Shown here in pieces: positions 18,415 through 27,873 of a DNA stretch of 64,000 nucleotides (positions are counted from its first letter, which is position 1; each line of letters starts with the position of its first letter). The position numbers were made by a program, and so were the translations under genes. A model generated the notes under the pieces. It was not told where the DNA came from and made no database searches. It saw only the letters and a list, made by a program, of their open reading frames with translations. This DNA comes from Pelagibacteraceae bacterium AG-365-D07 (lineage in GTDB: Bacteria; Pseudomonadota; Alphaproteobacteria; Pelagibacterales; Pelagibacteraceae), in the NCBI GenBank assembly GCA_003280005.1, contig QCGH01000002.1, positions 31,663-95,662 on the forward strand, written 5' to 3'.

Positions 18415-19069
18415 ATTCCTCTTGTGTTATCCTACTAAATTTAACTTTATCACCAGGATTAATTAATGCAGGCTCACTTAGATTTTCTTTATTAAATATT
18501 TCTAAAGGTGTATTTCCAATGATGTTCCATCCTCCGGGGCTTTCATAAGTATAAATATTGCAAAATTGTTCTGTTAAACCAATTGATCCTTTTGGAACTT
18601 TCACTCTGGGTGTTTTTAATCTTTTTGCTCTTAGTTTTTCACTAACATCTCCTAAAAAAGGCATTCCGGCAATAAAACCTGTCATATAACAGAAATATTC
18701 TTTACTAAAAAAAATTTCTAATATTTTATTGTATGTAATACCTAATTTCTTTTCTAGTCTGTCATGATCTAATTTAAAATCTTTTTCACAACATACTGGT
18801 ATTTCGATTAGTTTATTTTCTTTCTCAAATTTCTTGTCTAATTCTATATTTTCTATTATTTTTTTTACTTTTGAATATGACGTCACTTCTAAATCAAATG
18901 ATACTATTAGTTTATTATAAGAGGGTGTAATATTTGTTATTCCTTCAATTTTTTTATCTTTAATATTTTTGAAGTAATTAATTACATTAATATTAATTTC
19001 TTGATTTACATCTTTACCAAAGTCGCAATAAACCGCCGCATCCCCAAGATTTAATATATTTTTAATCAT
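18395..19069 (-). CDS. pxpB: 5-oxoprolinase subunit B (KipI-like)
   Basis: This 224-residue protein matches PxpB/KipI. It starts with LGDAAVYCDFG, has IEIPVCCEKDF and the segment FIAGMPFLGDVSEKLRAKR. ESPGGWNIIGNTPLEIF near the end is conserved in the allophanate hydrolase AHS1-type domain. It works with PxpA and PxpC as an ATP-dependent 5-oxoprolinase. The gene is divergent from pxpA across a 28-nt gap, so both directions may share one control region. Confidence 0.93.
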   Translation of the reverse strand: MIKNILNLGDAAVYCDFGKDVNQEININVINYFKNIKDKKIEGITNITPSYNKLIVSFDLEVTSYSKVKKIIENIELDKKFEKENKLIEIPVCCEKDFKLDHDRLEKKLGITYNKILEIFFSKEYFCYMTGFIAGMPFLGDVSEKLRAKRLKTPRVKVPKGSIGLTEQFCNIYTYESPGGWNIIGNTPLEIFNKENLSEPALINPGDKVKFSRITQEEYDKIKR

Positions 19070-19097
19070 CCTATGTTATAATCAGTTTTTAAAAGCT

Positions 19098-19877
19098 ATG
19101 GAAATTAATATCAACTGTGATTTAGGAGAAAAATCTAAACTTCATAATAATGAAAATGACCCCTATCTTTTGGGCATTGTCAATTCTGCTAGCATTGCCT
19201 GTGGGTATCATGCAGGTGATGATGAAACTATGGATCAGGTTGTAAAAATATCAAAAAAAAACAATGTTAGTATTGGAGCGCATCCATCATTTAATGATCC
19301 AGAAAACTTTGGTAGAAAAAGAATGAATTTATCTTCCTCAGAAATAAGGAAATTAATAATTGATCAATATGAAATACTTCAAAGAATTGCATTTAACCAT
19401 AATGAAAACGTTACACATATCAAGCCTCATGGAGCGTTGAATAATATGGCATGTGAGGACTTAGAACTAGCTTTTACTGTTGCAAAAGCAGTAAATGAAA
19501 TTGGTAAAGATATAATTTATCTAGTCCCAACTGGGTCTAAAATGGAAACAGCTGCAAAAAAACTAAATATGAAAATAGCTTGCGAAATATTTGCAGATAG
19601 AAATTACGAGGACAACGGGAATCTTGTATCAAGATCTAACCCAAATGCTTTGATAACAGACCCAGAGCAAGCCAAAAAGCATGTTTTAAGCATGGTTACA
19701 AACCAAGCGATAAATTGTCTCTCTGGAAAGCAGATACCTTGTGAAATAGACTCTGTGTGCATACATGGAGATAATGTTAGTTCATTAGAAACTGCAAAAT
19801 CTATCAAGGATAATTTAGTTAAAAATGGATTGATACTTAAACCTTTAAATAAAATGGAGAAATTTAAACAAATATGA
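19098..19877 (+). CDS. pxpA: 5-oxoprolinase subunit A (LamB/YcsF family)
   Basis: This 259-residue protein begins MEININCDLGE and contains ASIACGYHAGDDETM, SIGAHPSFNDPENFGR and HIKPHGALNNM, all signatures of PxpA. It is the third 5-oxoprolinase subunit; pxpB and pxpC lie divergently upstream. CIHGDN near the C-terminus is also conserved. Its end overlaps the following TPR gene by 4 nt (ATGA). Length and motifs are complete. Confidence 0.95.
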   Translation: MEININCDLGEKSKLHNNENDPYLLGIVNSASIACGYHAGDDETMDQVVKISKKNNVSIGAHPSFNDPENFGRKRMNLSSSEIRKLIIDQYEILQRIAFNHNENVTHIKPHGALNNMACEDLELAFTVAKAVNEIGKDIIYLVPTGSKMETAAKKLNMKIACEIFADRNYEDNGNLVSRSNPNALITDPEQAKKHVLSMVTNQAINCLSGKQIPCEIDSVCIHGDNVSSLETAKSIKDNLVKNGLILKPLNKMEKFKQI

Positions 19878-20359
19878 AAAATTTATTATTAGCAAGTTTG
19901 CTCGTTTTAACATTTATTCAACCGTCATTTTCAGCTGGTTCAAGTGGTGACAGTAGCGCCTCTAAAACCGACTATGAAAAAGCTGTGAAATATGTAAAAC
20001 AAGCAAAAAAATATGAGGAAAAAGGTAAAACTGATAAAGCTCAAAAAAGATATAAGAAAGCACAAAAACTTTTAATTACATCAAATACAGAAATTCCTAA
20101 TAAAGCAGATACTTTAAATTATTTAGGTTTTACCACAAGGAAACTTGGTGATTTTGAAACTGGAGAAAAATATTATTTAGAAGGACTTGCGATTGAGCCT
20201 AATCACATAGGAATTAACGAATATTTAGGAGAATTATATGTTGCAACAGGAAGAATAAACCTAGCAAAAGAACGTTTGAATATTCTAAAAAATTGTAATT
20301 GTGAAGAATTTGAAGAATTAAAAGAAATCATTGAAGGAAAGAAAAAATCTAAGTATTAA
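19874..20359 (+). CDS. Secreted TPR-repeat protein
   Basis: This 161-residue protein has a signal peptide (about 1-20, ending SFSA), a low-complexity GSSGDSSAS stretch and then lysine-rich helices. From about 75 to 135 two TPR-like units are visible, including ADTLNYLGFTTRKLGDFETG and a second unit with NEYLGELYVATGRI. It is probably a periplasmic protein-interaction adaptor. It is coupled to pxpA through an ATGA overlap, but no functional link is known. Small TPR proteins of this kind are common in SAR11. Confidence 0.8.
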   Translation: MKNLLLASLLVLTFIQPSFSAGSSGDSSASKTDYEKAVKYVKQAKKYEEKGKTDKAQKRYKKAQKLLITSNTEIPNKADTLNYLGFTTRKLGDFETGEKYYLEGLAIEPNHIGINEYLGELYVATGRINLAKERLNILKNCNCEEFEELKEIIEGKKKSKY

Positions 20360-20368
20360 TAAAGAACT

Positions 20369-20980
20369 TTGGTTGAAGAACTTGTAATAATTACACAAAT
20401 TATATTTATAGATATAATTTTAGCTGCTGATAACGCAATTATAATTGGATTAATTGCTGCTAACTTTGTTCCCAAAAATAGAAAGCAGATAATTTTATGG
20501 GGAGTTGGTGGAGCATTAATCTTTAAAATTATATTTGCTCTATTTGCAACTTATTTATTTAAATTTTACTTTATTAAAATATTAGGTGGATTGCTTTTAA
20601 TCTGGATTGTTAACGATTTAAGAAAAGATTTATTTGAAATTAAAAAAATTAAGTCTCCAACTAAAAAATCTAAAGAACCATCTTACATCCAAAGTGTATA
20701 TAAAGTTTTATTTGCTGATATCACAATTAGCTTTGATAATGTAATTGGAGTAGTTGGTGCCTCTAAAGGTTATTTTGAGTATATGATATTTGGTCTTGTA
20801 TTATCGGTAATATTAACTGGTGCTCTAGCAACATACTTGGCAAATTATATTCAAAAACATTTATGGATTGCATATGTAGGTCTTGGTTTCATTTTAATTG
20901 TTGCATTACAGTTAGTAATAAGTGGATTGGCAGATTTAGAAATATTAAAAATAAATGAGGAATTTTTAAAATACTTTTAG
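20369..20980 (+). CDS. TerC-family membrane protein
   Basis: This 203-residue membrane protein has about seven hydrophobic segments. Paired acidic motifs typical of TerC/YjbE proteins are seen: DIILAADNAI (15-24) and DITISFDNVIGV in the second half. Members are linked to metal (notably manganese) handling; the ion here is unknown. The start is TTG at 20369. An in-frame stop lies three codons upstream and no ATG is available before the conserved region. It is convergent with panB, sharing the 4 nt TTAG. Confidence 0.85.
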   Translation: MVEELVIITQIIFIDIILAADNAIIIGLIAANFVPKNRKQIILWGVGGALIFKIIFALFATYLFKFYFIKILGGLLLIWIVNDLRKDLFEIKKIKSPTKKSKEPSYIQSVYKVLFADITISFDNVIGVVGASKGYFEYMIFGLVLSVILTGALATYLANYIQKHLWIAYVGLGFILIVALQLVISGLADLEILKINEEFLKYF

Positions 20981-21753
20981 TAGGAATATTTTTTTGTTGG
21001 ATACTTGCTTGATTTTACTTCTTTTTTAAATTTCAATACTGCAGAGTTGATTATTTTTTTAATATTTGTATATTTTTTTACAAATTTAATTTTTGCATTA
21101 GTTAAACCAAGAACATCATCGGTAACCAAAACTTGACCATCACAATTTACTGATGCACCTATACCAATTGTGGGGATAGTAATTAAATTTGTTATTTTTT
21201 TTGAAATATCACTATAAATACATTCCAAAACTATACCGAAAGCACCACTTTCTTCTAATGCTTTAGCATCTCTAATTAATTTTTTCTTTTCAATTTCAGT
21301 CTTGCCTTTTGATTTAAATTTTCCTTTTACGGTTTGAGGTGTTATCCCTATATGACCTAAGACAGGAATTTTATGTTTTACTAAATAACTAACTATATGT
21401 TTCATTCTAGTTCCTCCCTCTATTTTAACTGCATCACACTTAGTCTCTTGGATAACTTTTCTTGAATTTTTAAGAGCTTCTGATTTATTTCTGTAAGTGT
21501 TGTATGGAAGATCAATAACTAAAAGGCTTTTTTTAACACCCATTCTTACACTTTTAGTATGCTCTATCATCATATTAAGATTTACTTTTCTTGTAGTATT
21601 ATAATTATAGAGTACAGAACCAAGTGAGTCCCCAACCAAGATTATATCTGTATGTTTGTCTATTATTTCTGCAATATTTTTCGAGTACGCAGTTAAACAA
21701 ACTAACTTAGATTTATTTTTTTTATCAATAATTTTTTTTATTTTATTATTCAT
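20977..21753 (-). CDS. panB: 3-methyl-2-oxobutanoate hydroxymethyltransferase
   Basis: This 258-residue protein matches PanB, which makes ketopantoate from alpha-ketoisovalerate and methylene-tetrahydrofolate, the first pantothenate step. LTAYSKNIAEIID, VGDSLGSVLYNY, VIDLPYNTYR, VKIEGGTRM and GHIGITPQTVKG are family signatures. The ATG overlaps the guaA stop by 1 nt, so it ends the guaB-TPR-guaA-panB run. panC, panD and panE are not in this window. The protein is basic and somewhat diverged but keeps the core residues. Confidence 0.93.
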   Translation of the reverse strand: MNNKIKKIIDKKNKSKLVCLTAYSKNIAEIIDKHTDIILVGDSLGSVLYNYNTTRKVNLNMMIEHTKSVRMGVKKSLLVIDLPYNTYRNKSEALKNSRKVIQETKCDAVKIEGGTRMKHIVSYLVKHKIPVLGHIGITPQTVKGKFKSKGKTEIEKKKLIRDAKALEESGAFGIVLECIYSDISKKITNLITIPTIGIGASVNCDGQVLVTDDVLGLTNAKIKFVKKYTNIKKIINSAVLKFKKEVKSSKYPTKKYSY

Positions 21754-23315
21754 TATTCTAATTCTATAGTGCTTGGAGGTTTAGAAGTTACATCGTAAAC
21801 TACTCTATTAATACCTTTTATATTATTAACTATTTTATTAGAGACAAGTTGCATAAAATCTTTTGAAAAACTAAAAAAATCAGCAGTCATACCATCCTCA
21901 GATGTAATTGCTCTCAGTAAGCACATATATTCATAGGTTCTGTTATCACCCATAACACCAACTGTTTTAACTGGCAGTAAAGCTGCGTAGGCTTGCCATA
22001 TCTTATCATATAGTTTGTGTTCTCGTAATGAGTTTATGAAAATACTGTCCGCATCTTTCAATATATTAATTTTATTCTCTGTAATTTCTCCCGGAATTCT
22101 TATTGCTAAACCCGGGCCAGGAAATGGATGTCTTAATACAATATCTTTTGATAGTTTAAGCTCTAAACCTAATTTTCTAACTTCATCTTTAAAAAGTAAT
22201 CTCAAAGGTTCGACTAATTTAAGCTTCATTTTTTTGGGCAATCCACCAACATTATGATGAGATTTAATTTTAGATGTTTGACTTCCCGTTACTGATTTGC
22301 TTTCAATCAAATCTGGATAAAGAGTACCTTGAGCTAAAAACTTTACATTTTTTATTTTATTTGCATATTTTTCAAAAATTTTAATAAATAAATTTCCAAT
22401 TATTTTTCTTTTCTTTTCAGGATCTTTAATATTTTTGAGTTTATTTAAAAATAATTTTTTAGCATCAACATAAATTAGATTAATTTTAAATTTCTTCTTA
22501 AATGTTTTAACAACTTGAAGTTCCTCGTTTTTTCTTAATAGGCCTGTATTTACAAAAATACATATTAATTGCTTCCCTATAGCATTGTGGATTAACTTAG
22601 TAACTACACTGCTATCAACACCTCCTGATAAAGCGCAAATTACTTTTGATTTTCCAATTTTTTTTTTTAATTCTTGATTTAATAGCTGTTTTTGATTTTT
22701 TGATGTCCAGTTTCGTTTCATTTTACAGATAGAGAAAATAAAATTTTTAATTATAATTTTCCCTTTTTCTGTATGCGAAACCTCTGGATGAAATTGAATT
22801 CCATAGAAGTTTTTTGTTCTATTTTCAATTATTGAAAACTTGGATGTATTTGTTTTTGCAACAACTTTAAACCCCTTTGCCAATTTTGTAACCTCATCAG
22901 CGTGACTCATCCAGACATTATTTATTCCACTTTTGTTGAAAAAATTATTTGTAAGTTCACTTTTGTTTAATCTTTTAAGTTTTGCTAAACCAAATTCTCT
23001 ATTTTTTGCTTGTTTAACTTTGCCACCGAGCTCCTTTGAAATTACTTGGTGTCCAAAACAAATTCCAAGAATTGGTTTGTTCCATTTAAATATTTCTTTA
23101 TTAAATTTGACTTTTTTTGATTGGTAAACATTTAAAGGACCTCCGGATAGAATTATTCCATTAATTTGTTCTTTATCTAATTTCAAATTAATTTTCTTGT
23201 GATTTATAATCTCAGAATAAACTCCAAGCTCCCTAACTCTTCTTGCAATAAGTTGTGTAAATTGTGAACCAAAATCTATTATTAAGATTTTAGATAAGTC
23301 ACTTTTAAGATTCAT
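21753..23315 (-). CDS. guaA: GMP synthase (glutamine-hydrolysing)
   Basis: With the ATG at 23315 the protein is 520 residues, close to the usual 525. A TTG 12 nt upstream is open but less likely. The glutamine amidotransferase half has GICFGHQ (nucleophile cysteine) and FHPEVSH. The ATP-pyrophosphatase half has [10 protein letters not shown]. The C-terminus ends with [16 protein letters not shown], typical of GuaA. It converts XMP to GMP. It overlaps the TPR gene by 11 nt and lies in one run with guaB, which makes XMP. Confidence 0.97.
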   Translation of the reverse strand: MNLKSDLSKILIIDFGSQFTQLIARRVRELGVYSEIINHKKINLKLDKEQINGIILSGGPLNVYQSKKVKFNKEIFKWNKPILGICFGHQVISKELGGKVKQAKNREFGLAKLKRLNKSELTNNFFNKSGINNVWMSHADEVTKLAKGFKVVAKTNTSKFSIIENRTKNFYGIQFHPEVSHTEKGKIIIKNFIFSICKMKRNWTSKNQKQLLNQELKKKIGKSKVICALSGGVDSSVVTKLIHNAIGKQLICIFVNTGLLRKNEELQVVKTFKKKFKINLIYVDAKKLFLNKLKNIKDPEKKRKIIGNLFIKIFEKYANKIKNVKFLAQGTLYPDLIESKSVTGSQTSKIKSHHNVGGLPKKMKLKLVEPLRLLFKDEVRKLGLELKLSKDIVLRHPFPGPGLAIRIPGEITENKINILKDADSIFINSLREHKLYDKIWQAYAALLPVKTVGVMGDNRTYEYMCLLRAITSEDGMTADFFSFSKDFMQLVSNKIVNNIKGINRVVYDVTSKPPSTIELE

Positions 23316-23736
23316 TTTTTGTATCAAAATTTTTCAATTTCTCATTTATAGAAGAAATTTTTGGACACAATTTTGAGCATACTTTTTCAAAATTTTTTTT
23401 AAGATCTTTTACTTTGGCAAAATTTGATCTTTCTATTTCAATATTCATTAAAAGATAAATAGCCTCCTCATTTTTTGGATCCAACAAAAGAGTTGTCATA
23501 AGATTTTTTTCTTCTTCTTTTAAATTTTCCTCTATTTTGAAAATTTTAGCTAAATACAAATAAGATCCTGCTTTTTTTGGATTAAACACTATATCTCTCT
23601 GAAATAGAAATTTGGAATCATTGTATTTCTCTTTTTCAAACAGTTTTTTAGCTTCATCAAAAAAATTTTCCTTTGAATATGAATTTCCAATTAAAAGCAA
23701 GCTAAACGCTATTGTTATGAAAAAAAATTTGATCAT
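23305..23736 (-). CDS. Secreted TPR-like protein encoded between guaB and guaA
   Basis: This 143-residue protein has a signal peptide (about 1-21, ending NSYS) and then helical repeats. [20 protein letters not shown] and a second unit with [16 protein letters not shown] look like TPR units. C131 and C135 lie close together near the end and might pair. It abuts guaB with no gap and overlaps guaA, so it must be co-expressed with GMP synthesis. A secreted protein has no obvious role there. I do not recognise a named family. Confidence 0.75.
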   Translation of the reverse strand: MIKFFFITIAFSLLLIGNSYSKENFFDEAKKLFEKEKYNDSKFLFQRDIVFNPKKAGSYLYLAKIFKIEENLKEEEKNLMTTLLLDPKNEEAIYLLMNIEIERSNFAKVKDLKKNFEKVCSKLCPKISSINEKLKNFDTKNES

Positions 23737-24801
23737 TTATCTAATTACTTTATCGATATTATGTACCATACTTTCATAGAAACCAGCTTTTGTTATTTTA
23801 ACAAATTTTGGTTTATTTTTAAGATTCTTTATTTGTTTACAACCTAGGTAACCCATGGATGACCTTAATCCTCCTACTAGTTTATAGATAATTTTTGAAA
23901 CTGATCCTTTATATTTTATAAAACCTTCAACTCCCTCTGGAACGTATTTTGAACTATCGTTTTGTTTTTTTTGAAAATATCTATCAGCTGAACCTTTGTT
24001 CATTGCTCCAATTGACCCCATCCCTCTAAAGCTTTTAAATAATTTTCCTTCCTTTTTAATAATTTTCCCTGGTGCCTCATCAGTCCCTGCAAATAAAGAT
24101 CCAATCATGACAGCATCTGCGCCAGCAGATAAAGCTTTTGCGATATCTCCTGAAAATTTAATTCCACCATCTGCAATTATTGCTGTTTTTCTTTTACCCA
24201 AACCATCTCTAACACTTAAAATTGCGCTAAGCTGAGGGACTCCAATTCCTGCCACTAATCTTGTTGTACAAATTGATCCTGGTCCTATTCCAACTTTAAT
24301 AATATCAACTCCCAATTTAATTAAAAATTTTGCAGCTTCTGGGGTTGCAATATTACCCGCACATAAGGCAGTTTTTTTTGGTTTAATTTTTTTTATTTTT
24401 TTAATTATATCCGCAACTTTTTTTGTATGGCCGTGAGCTGTATCAACAACAATTAAATCTATGTTTTCATTTAAAACATGTTTTGCTCTCGTAAATTCAT
24501 TTATCCCAGCTCCAACAGCGGCACCAACCAATAACTTCTGTTTTTTTACTTTTCTTATTTCGGCTACTTGTTTTTTTATATCTAGATTTCTATGGATAAC
24601 TCCAATTCCTCCAGCCTTGGCTATTGCGATACACATTTTTGATTCTGTGACAGTATCCATTGCAGAAGATAATAATGGAAGTTTGAGTTTTATATTTTTG
24701 GTTAGCTTTATACTCGTATCAACATCAGAAGGCAAAACCTGGGAATATTTAGGGGCAAGTGTTACATCGTCAAATGTTAGTGCTTCTTTGATGGGATCCA
24801 T
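23737..24801 (-). CDS. guaB: IMP dehydrogenase lacking the CBS (Bateman) domains
   Basis: This enzyme oxidises IMP to XMP with NAD+, the committed step to GMP. At 354 residues it is about 130 shorter than the usual protein. The catalytic barrel is intact: [24 protein letters not shown], catalytic C178 in [21 protein letters not shown] and [10 protein letters not shown] with the RYFQ flap segment. The tandem CBS module that normally follows the VRKVKR-like segment is absent. Here EIRKVKKQ (81-88) runs straight into KLLVGAAVG (89-97). The reading frame is clean, so this is a domain loss and not a pseudogene. Regulation by nucleotides at the CBS module would be lost. Confidence 0.96.
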   Translation of the reverse strand: MDPIKEALTFDDVTLAPKYSQVLPSDVDTSIKLTKNIKLKLPLLSSAMDTVTESKMCIAIAKAGGIGVIHRNLDIKKQVAEIRKVKKQKLLVGAAVGAGINEFTRAKHVLNENIDLIVVDTAHGHTKKVADIIKKIKKIKPKKTALCAGNIATPEAAKFLIKLGVDIIKVGIGPGSICTTRLVAGIGVPQLSAILSVRDGLGKRKTAIIADGGIKFSGDIAKALSAGADAVMIGSLFAGTDEAPGKIIKKEGKLFKSFRGMGSIGAMNKGSADRYFQKKQNDSSKYVPEGVEGFIKYKGSVSKIIYKLVGGLRSSMGYLGCKQIKNLKNKPKFVKITKAGFYESMVHNIDKVIR

Positions 24802-24839
24802 AATCTTTTATATACGATTCTTTTCTAAATAAAAGTGGT

Positions 24840-25451
24840 CTATCTTAACTTTTTACATATTATAAAACTTTCTTTAGACTCTTTTCTACTTGATGGAGGT
24901 TTATAAATATTTGTTTCTTTAAAGTTCAATTTTGCCTCACCTACGATTTCACTAAAAGTAGATCCCATGAATATTTTTGATACAAAAGCGCCATTTGGTT
25001 TGAGCTGGTCTTTAGCAAATCTTAGGGCTTCCAAACACAGTTCTCCTGTAACTATAGAATCCAAATTTTTATTTCCAGTGGTATTTACAGCCATATCTGA
25101 CATAACAAGATCAACTTTTTTATTAAAATAAGTAATGATTTTTTTTTTTAAACTTTCTTCGTTAAAATCTCCAACAATTTGATATGAATTACCGATTGGT
25201 TCCATTTCTTTTAAATCTATGGATAGAAGTTTACATTTTTTATATTTCTGAATTACAAATTGTGACCATCCTCCAGGTGCAGCACCTAAATCAATTACCG
25301 ATAAACCATTTTTAAGAATCTTATGCTTATCGTTAATTTCTTGTAACTTATAAACCGCTCTTGACCTAAAACCTTCTTGTTTTGATTTTTTTACGTAAAT
25401 ATCTCTGCGTTGTCGATTAATCCATTCTTTTGATATTTTGTTTTTTTTCAA
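24840..25451 (-). CDS. rlmE: 23S rRNA (uridine-2'-O-)-methyltransferase RlmE
   Basis: This 203-residue protein matches FtsJ/RlmE, which methylates the 2'-O of U2552 in the large-subunit A loop. SRAVYKLQEI near the start, the SAM site VIDLGAAPGGWSQF, VMSDMAVNTTGN and FVSKIF hold the K-D-K-E type catalytic pattern. RKESKESFIICK ends the protein. The start is TTG at 25451, directly after an in-frame TAA and overlapping the upstream TGA as TTGA. No alternative ATG precedes the conserved core. Confidence 0.93.
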   Translation of the reverse strand: MKKNKISKEWINRQRRDIYVKKSKQEGFRSRAVYKLQEINDKHKILKNGLSVIDLGAAPGGWSQFVIQKYKKCKLLSIDLKEMEPIGNSYQIVGDFNEESLKKKIITYFNKKVDLVMSDMAVNTTGNKNLDSIVTGELCLEALRFAKDQLKPNGAFVSKIFMGSTFSEIVGEAKLNFKETNIYKPPSSRKESKESFIICKKLR

Positions 25452-26362
25452 TTAGGTGAATACCTTAAACTTTTTGAAATTTTATTTTTATTTAATGTTT
25501 CAATATCTATTTTGATTGACTTATCTATTCTCATATCTCTTCCATCTCTCCAGATACCGGCTGCAAGATGCATTATTCCTATTGAAAGATTTGGCAGAAA
25601 TGGTTCTACAAATTTACTTTTATTTTCATCAAATTTAGGAAGTAAATTACTAGCTATCCAATTACAGTTTATAGGTAAAAATTCTGTTTCAACTTCATCT
25701 ATATAAACACTCATATTTATCGCCAATCCTTCGGAACCAAATATTTGACCCGCTCTTAAAGTTTGTTTTAAATTTTCTTGCCAAATACTCCAACATTTCG
25801 AATTTTTTTCTAAGGAAAAAACACCAATATTGATGTGCGGGGCAAAAGCTAATTTTCTAGCTTTTTCAATTTCAATTTTAGAACTAATTGCATGCTTAAA
25901 ATTTTGAGATTTGATTACTGCCAATTTACCAAATAACCATTTTACTTTTGACATTATTCTATAACCAGGGGCCATAGTTTGAGTAATTCCAAGTTTGCCA
26001 TCTTCACAAGCTTTAAAATAAAGTTCAATTGATGACCATTCTTGAACCCATGCATCGCAATCAATCCATAAATACTTTTTATAATTAGGGAAATATTTAG
26101 GCAGGAAAGCTCTTGAAACTTGACTTTTTAACCATTCTTTTCCTCTCACTTTAAATCCAGGAACTTCAATATCCCACTCTGCATTTTTTATTTCATCAAC
26201 TTTTAATGAAAGAATTTTTTTTTGATCATCTGTTAGTCCAGCATCAAGTATACAAATTGCAACAGATTTTGATTGATCTTGTTTTTTTATTGAGTCTATT
26301 AGTTCGTTTAAAAGTTCAAAATAATTTGCGTCAGCAAGTGAAACTATTGTATTATCTTTCAT
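25448..26362 (-). CDS. Glycosyltransferase-like protein, unassigned
   Basis: This 304-residue soluble protein resembles GT-A-fold sugar transferases. It starts IVSLADANYFELLNELIDSI, has a strand-like CILDAGLTD, and YLWIDCDAW holds a DxD-type metal/nucleotide-sugar motif (DCD). HINIGVFSL and GSEGLAINMSV follow, as in GT8-like enzymes. No substrate can be assigned. It overlaps pssA by 1 nt (TAATG) and rlmE by 4 nt, so it is expressed with phospholipid synthesis genes. A role in decorating a lipid or envelope glycan is a guess. Confidence 0.6.
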   Translation of the reverse strand: MKDNTIVSLADANYFELLNELIDSIKKQDQSKSVAICILDAGLTDDQKKILSLKVDEIKNAEWDIEVPGFKVRGKEWLKSQVSRAFLPKYFPNYKKYLWIDCDAWVQEWSSIELYFKACEDGKLGITQTMAPGYRIMSKVKWLFGKLAVIKSQNFKHAISSKIEIEKARKLAFAPHINIGVFSLEKNSKCWSIWQENLKQTLRAGQIFGSEGLAINMSVYIDEVETEFLPINCNWIASNLLPKFDENKSKFVEPFLPNLSIGIMHLAAGIWRDGRDMRIDKSIKIDIETLNKNKISKSLRYSPN

Positions 26363-27156
26363 TAAAGTATATCTTCATGGTCATCATTATCATCAAATTG
26401 TGTCAAAAATTTTTTCTTTAATGACAGATAATGCATTGTACTTATTGGTATAATCAAAAGATATATTAAAGCTGTAATTAAAATTGTGTTAAATGTAAAA
26501 ATAAGAAGTAATCCAAAAAATAGCACTATGCTAAATAACAAAAATATTGTGGTACTTCTTTTTACTACAATTTTTTTTAATGAATATGTTGGAATTTTGC
26601 TTATTAAAAGTACAGAAATAATTAAAAATAAAGTTGGTACAAATATATTATAGTTTATATCTACAAATTGAATTTCACTGAAACTATATATTAATGGTAT
26701 TAAAACTAAAATCCCTCCTGCTGGTGAAGGCACTCCTTCAAAAAAATTATCTCTCCATGATGGTTCAGCATTTGAGCTGATATTAAATCTCGCTAATCTT
26801 AAAGCTACACAGACAACATAAATTAATGAAATTAACCAACCTATTCTTCCCAAATCCTTCATAACAAAGAAATACATTATAAATGCAGGTGCAACTCCAA
26901 AACTTATTACATCCGTAAGAGAATCTAATTCTTTTCCAACCTTAGATGCCCCACCAATTAATCTTGCTATTCTTCCATCTAAACCATCAATAATACCTGC
27001 AACGATAATTGCTATAACCGCCATTTCAAATCTACCATCAAATGCAAACTTGATTGATGTCAGTCCAATGCAAACACCCACTAAAGTAAAAATATTAGGT
27101 AACAATACTCTTGGATTTTTTGGTGGTACAATTTTGAAATTCTTTTTAGGTTCCAT
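26362..27156 (-). CDS. pssA: CDP-diacylglycerol-serine O-phosphatidyltransferase
   Basis: This 264-residue integral membrane enzyme makes phosphatidylserine. The CDP-alcohol phosphotransferase motif DG-x2-AR-x8-G-x3-D-x3-D is visible in DGRIARL through GKELDSLTD. About seven further hydrophobic segments follow. It begins directly after psd with no gap and is followed by the glycosyltransferase-like gene with a TAATG overlap. PssA and Psd together give phosphatidylethanolamine. Confidence 0.95.
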   Translation of the reverse strand: MEPKKNFKIVPPKNPRVLLPNIFTLVGVCIGLTSIKFAFDGRFEMAVIAIIVAGIIDGLDGRIARLIGGASKVGKELDSLTDVISFGVAPAFIMYFFVMKDLGRIGWLISLIYVVCVALRLARFNISSNAEPSWRDNFFEGVPSPAGGILVLIPLIYSFSEIQFVDINYNIFVPTLFLIISVLLISKIPTYSLKKIVVKRSTTIFLLFSIVLFFGLLLIFTFNTILITALIYLLIIPISTMHYLSLKKKFLTQFDDNDDHEDIL

Positions 27157-27804
27157 TTATCTTTTTGCTAGTAATGTTTCGCCTGCTAATGATCTTTGCT
27201 CTAACTTAACAAGAGGCTTATAATTTTCAAAATATATATCTGCTCTACTACCAAATCTAATCATTCCAATTCTTGATCCTTGTTGAACAACATCATCTCT
27301 AGAGCATTCGGTTACAATTCTTCTTGCAATTAAACCTGCTATTTGAACTACAATTACATCTTCTCCAAATGAGTTTTTAATTTTATAATAGCACCTTTCA
27401 TTATCCTCACTTGCTTTATCCATAGAAGCGTTAATAAATTTACCTGCTACATAGTTTATTTCTGAAATTGAACCTGAGCATGGTGATCTATTTACATGAC
27501 AATCAAATACATTCATGAAAACACTAATCTTTGTCATTTTTTTATTTTCTAAGCCTAACTCTTTAGGTCCATTAACCTCTTCTACTTTAATTATTTCTCC
27601 ATCTGCAGGACTTACTAAATATTCTTCACTGTTAATTGATTTTCTTTCTGGATCTCTAAAGAAATAATAACACCAGATAGTTAACACTAAACCTATTAAT
27701 CCAAAAAAAGAACTAATAAAATATAATATCAATGTAGCAATCCCGAATATAACTAAAAACTTATATCCCTCAGCGTGTATTTTCGGAAAAATTTTACTAA
27801 TCAT
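27157..27804 (-). CDS. psd: Phosphatidylserine decarboxylase proenzyme
   Basis: This 215-residue protein is the short form of phosphatidylserine decarboxylase. A membrane segment lies at about 15-48. SPADGEIIKV (D69), MNVFDCHVNRSP (H103) and RFGSRADIYF near the C-terminus match the family. Self-cleavage is expected at G185-S186, turning S186 into the pyruvoyl cofactor. It precedes pssA with no gap. The 69-nt region upstream is shared with the divergent icd gene and is A+T-rich. Confidence 0.94.
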   Translation of the reverse strand: MISKIFPKIHAEGYKFLVIFGIATLILYFISSFFGLIGLVLTIWCYYFFRDPERKSINSEEYLVSPADGEIIKVEEVNGPKELGLENKKMTKISVFMNVFDCHVNRSPCSGSISEINYVAGKFINASMDKASEDNERCYYKIKNSFGEDVIVVQIAGLIARRIVTECSRDDVVQQGSRIGMIRFGSRADIYFENYKPLVKLEQRSLAGETLLAKR

Positions 27805-27873
27805 AACCTTTATTGCTAATTTTTTTTAAACATGTATATAAATCACTGTCTGTAAATAATATATACCTAAAAT

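Noticed and set aside
23316..23327. Upstream TTG start for guaA, adding four residues
   Set aside because: The ATG at 23315 gives the normal N-terminus and a smaller overlap with the TPR gene. The same reasoning was used for the CFA-like gene (ATG 10064), the GT39-like gene (ATG 44743) and ligA (ATG 62354).
23737..24801. guaB as a truncated pseudogene
   Set aside because: The frame is intact at both ends and all catalytic motifs are present; only the inserted CBS module is missing.
24461..24832. Open frame of about 123 codons on the plus strand opposite guaB
   Set aside because: It is fully antisense to a well-conserved enzyme and its product has no recognisable pattern; it is a shadow of guaB codon use.
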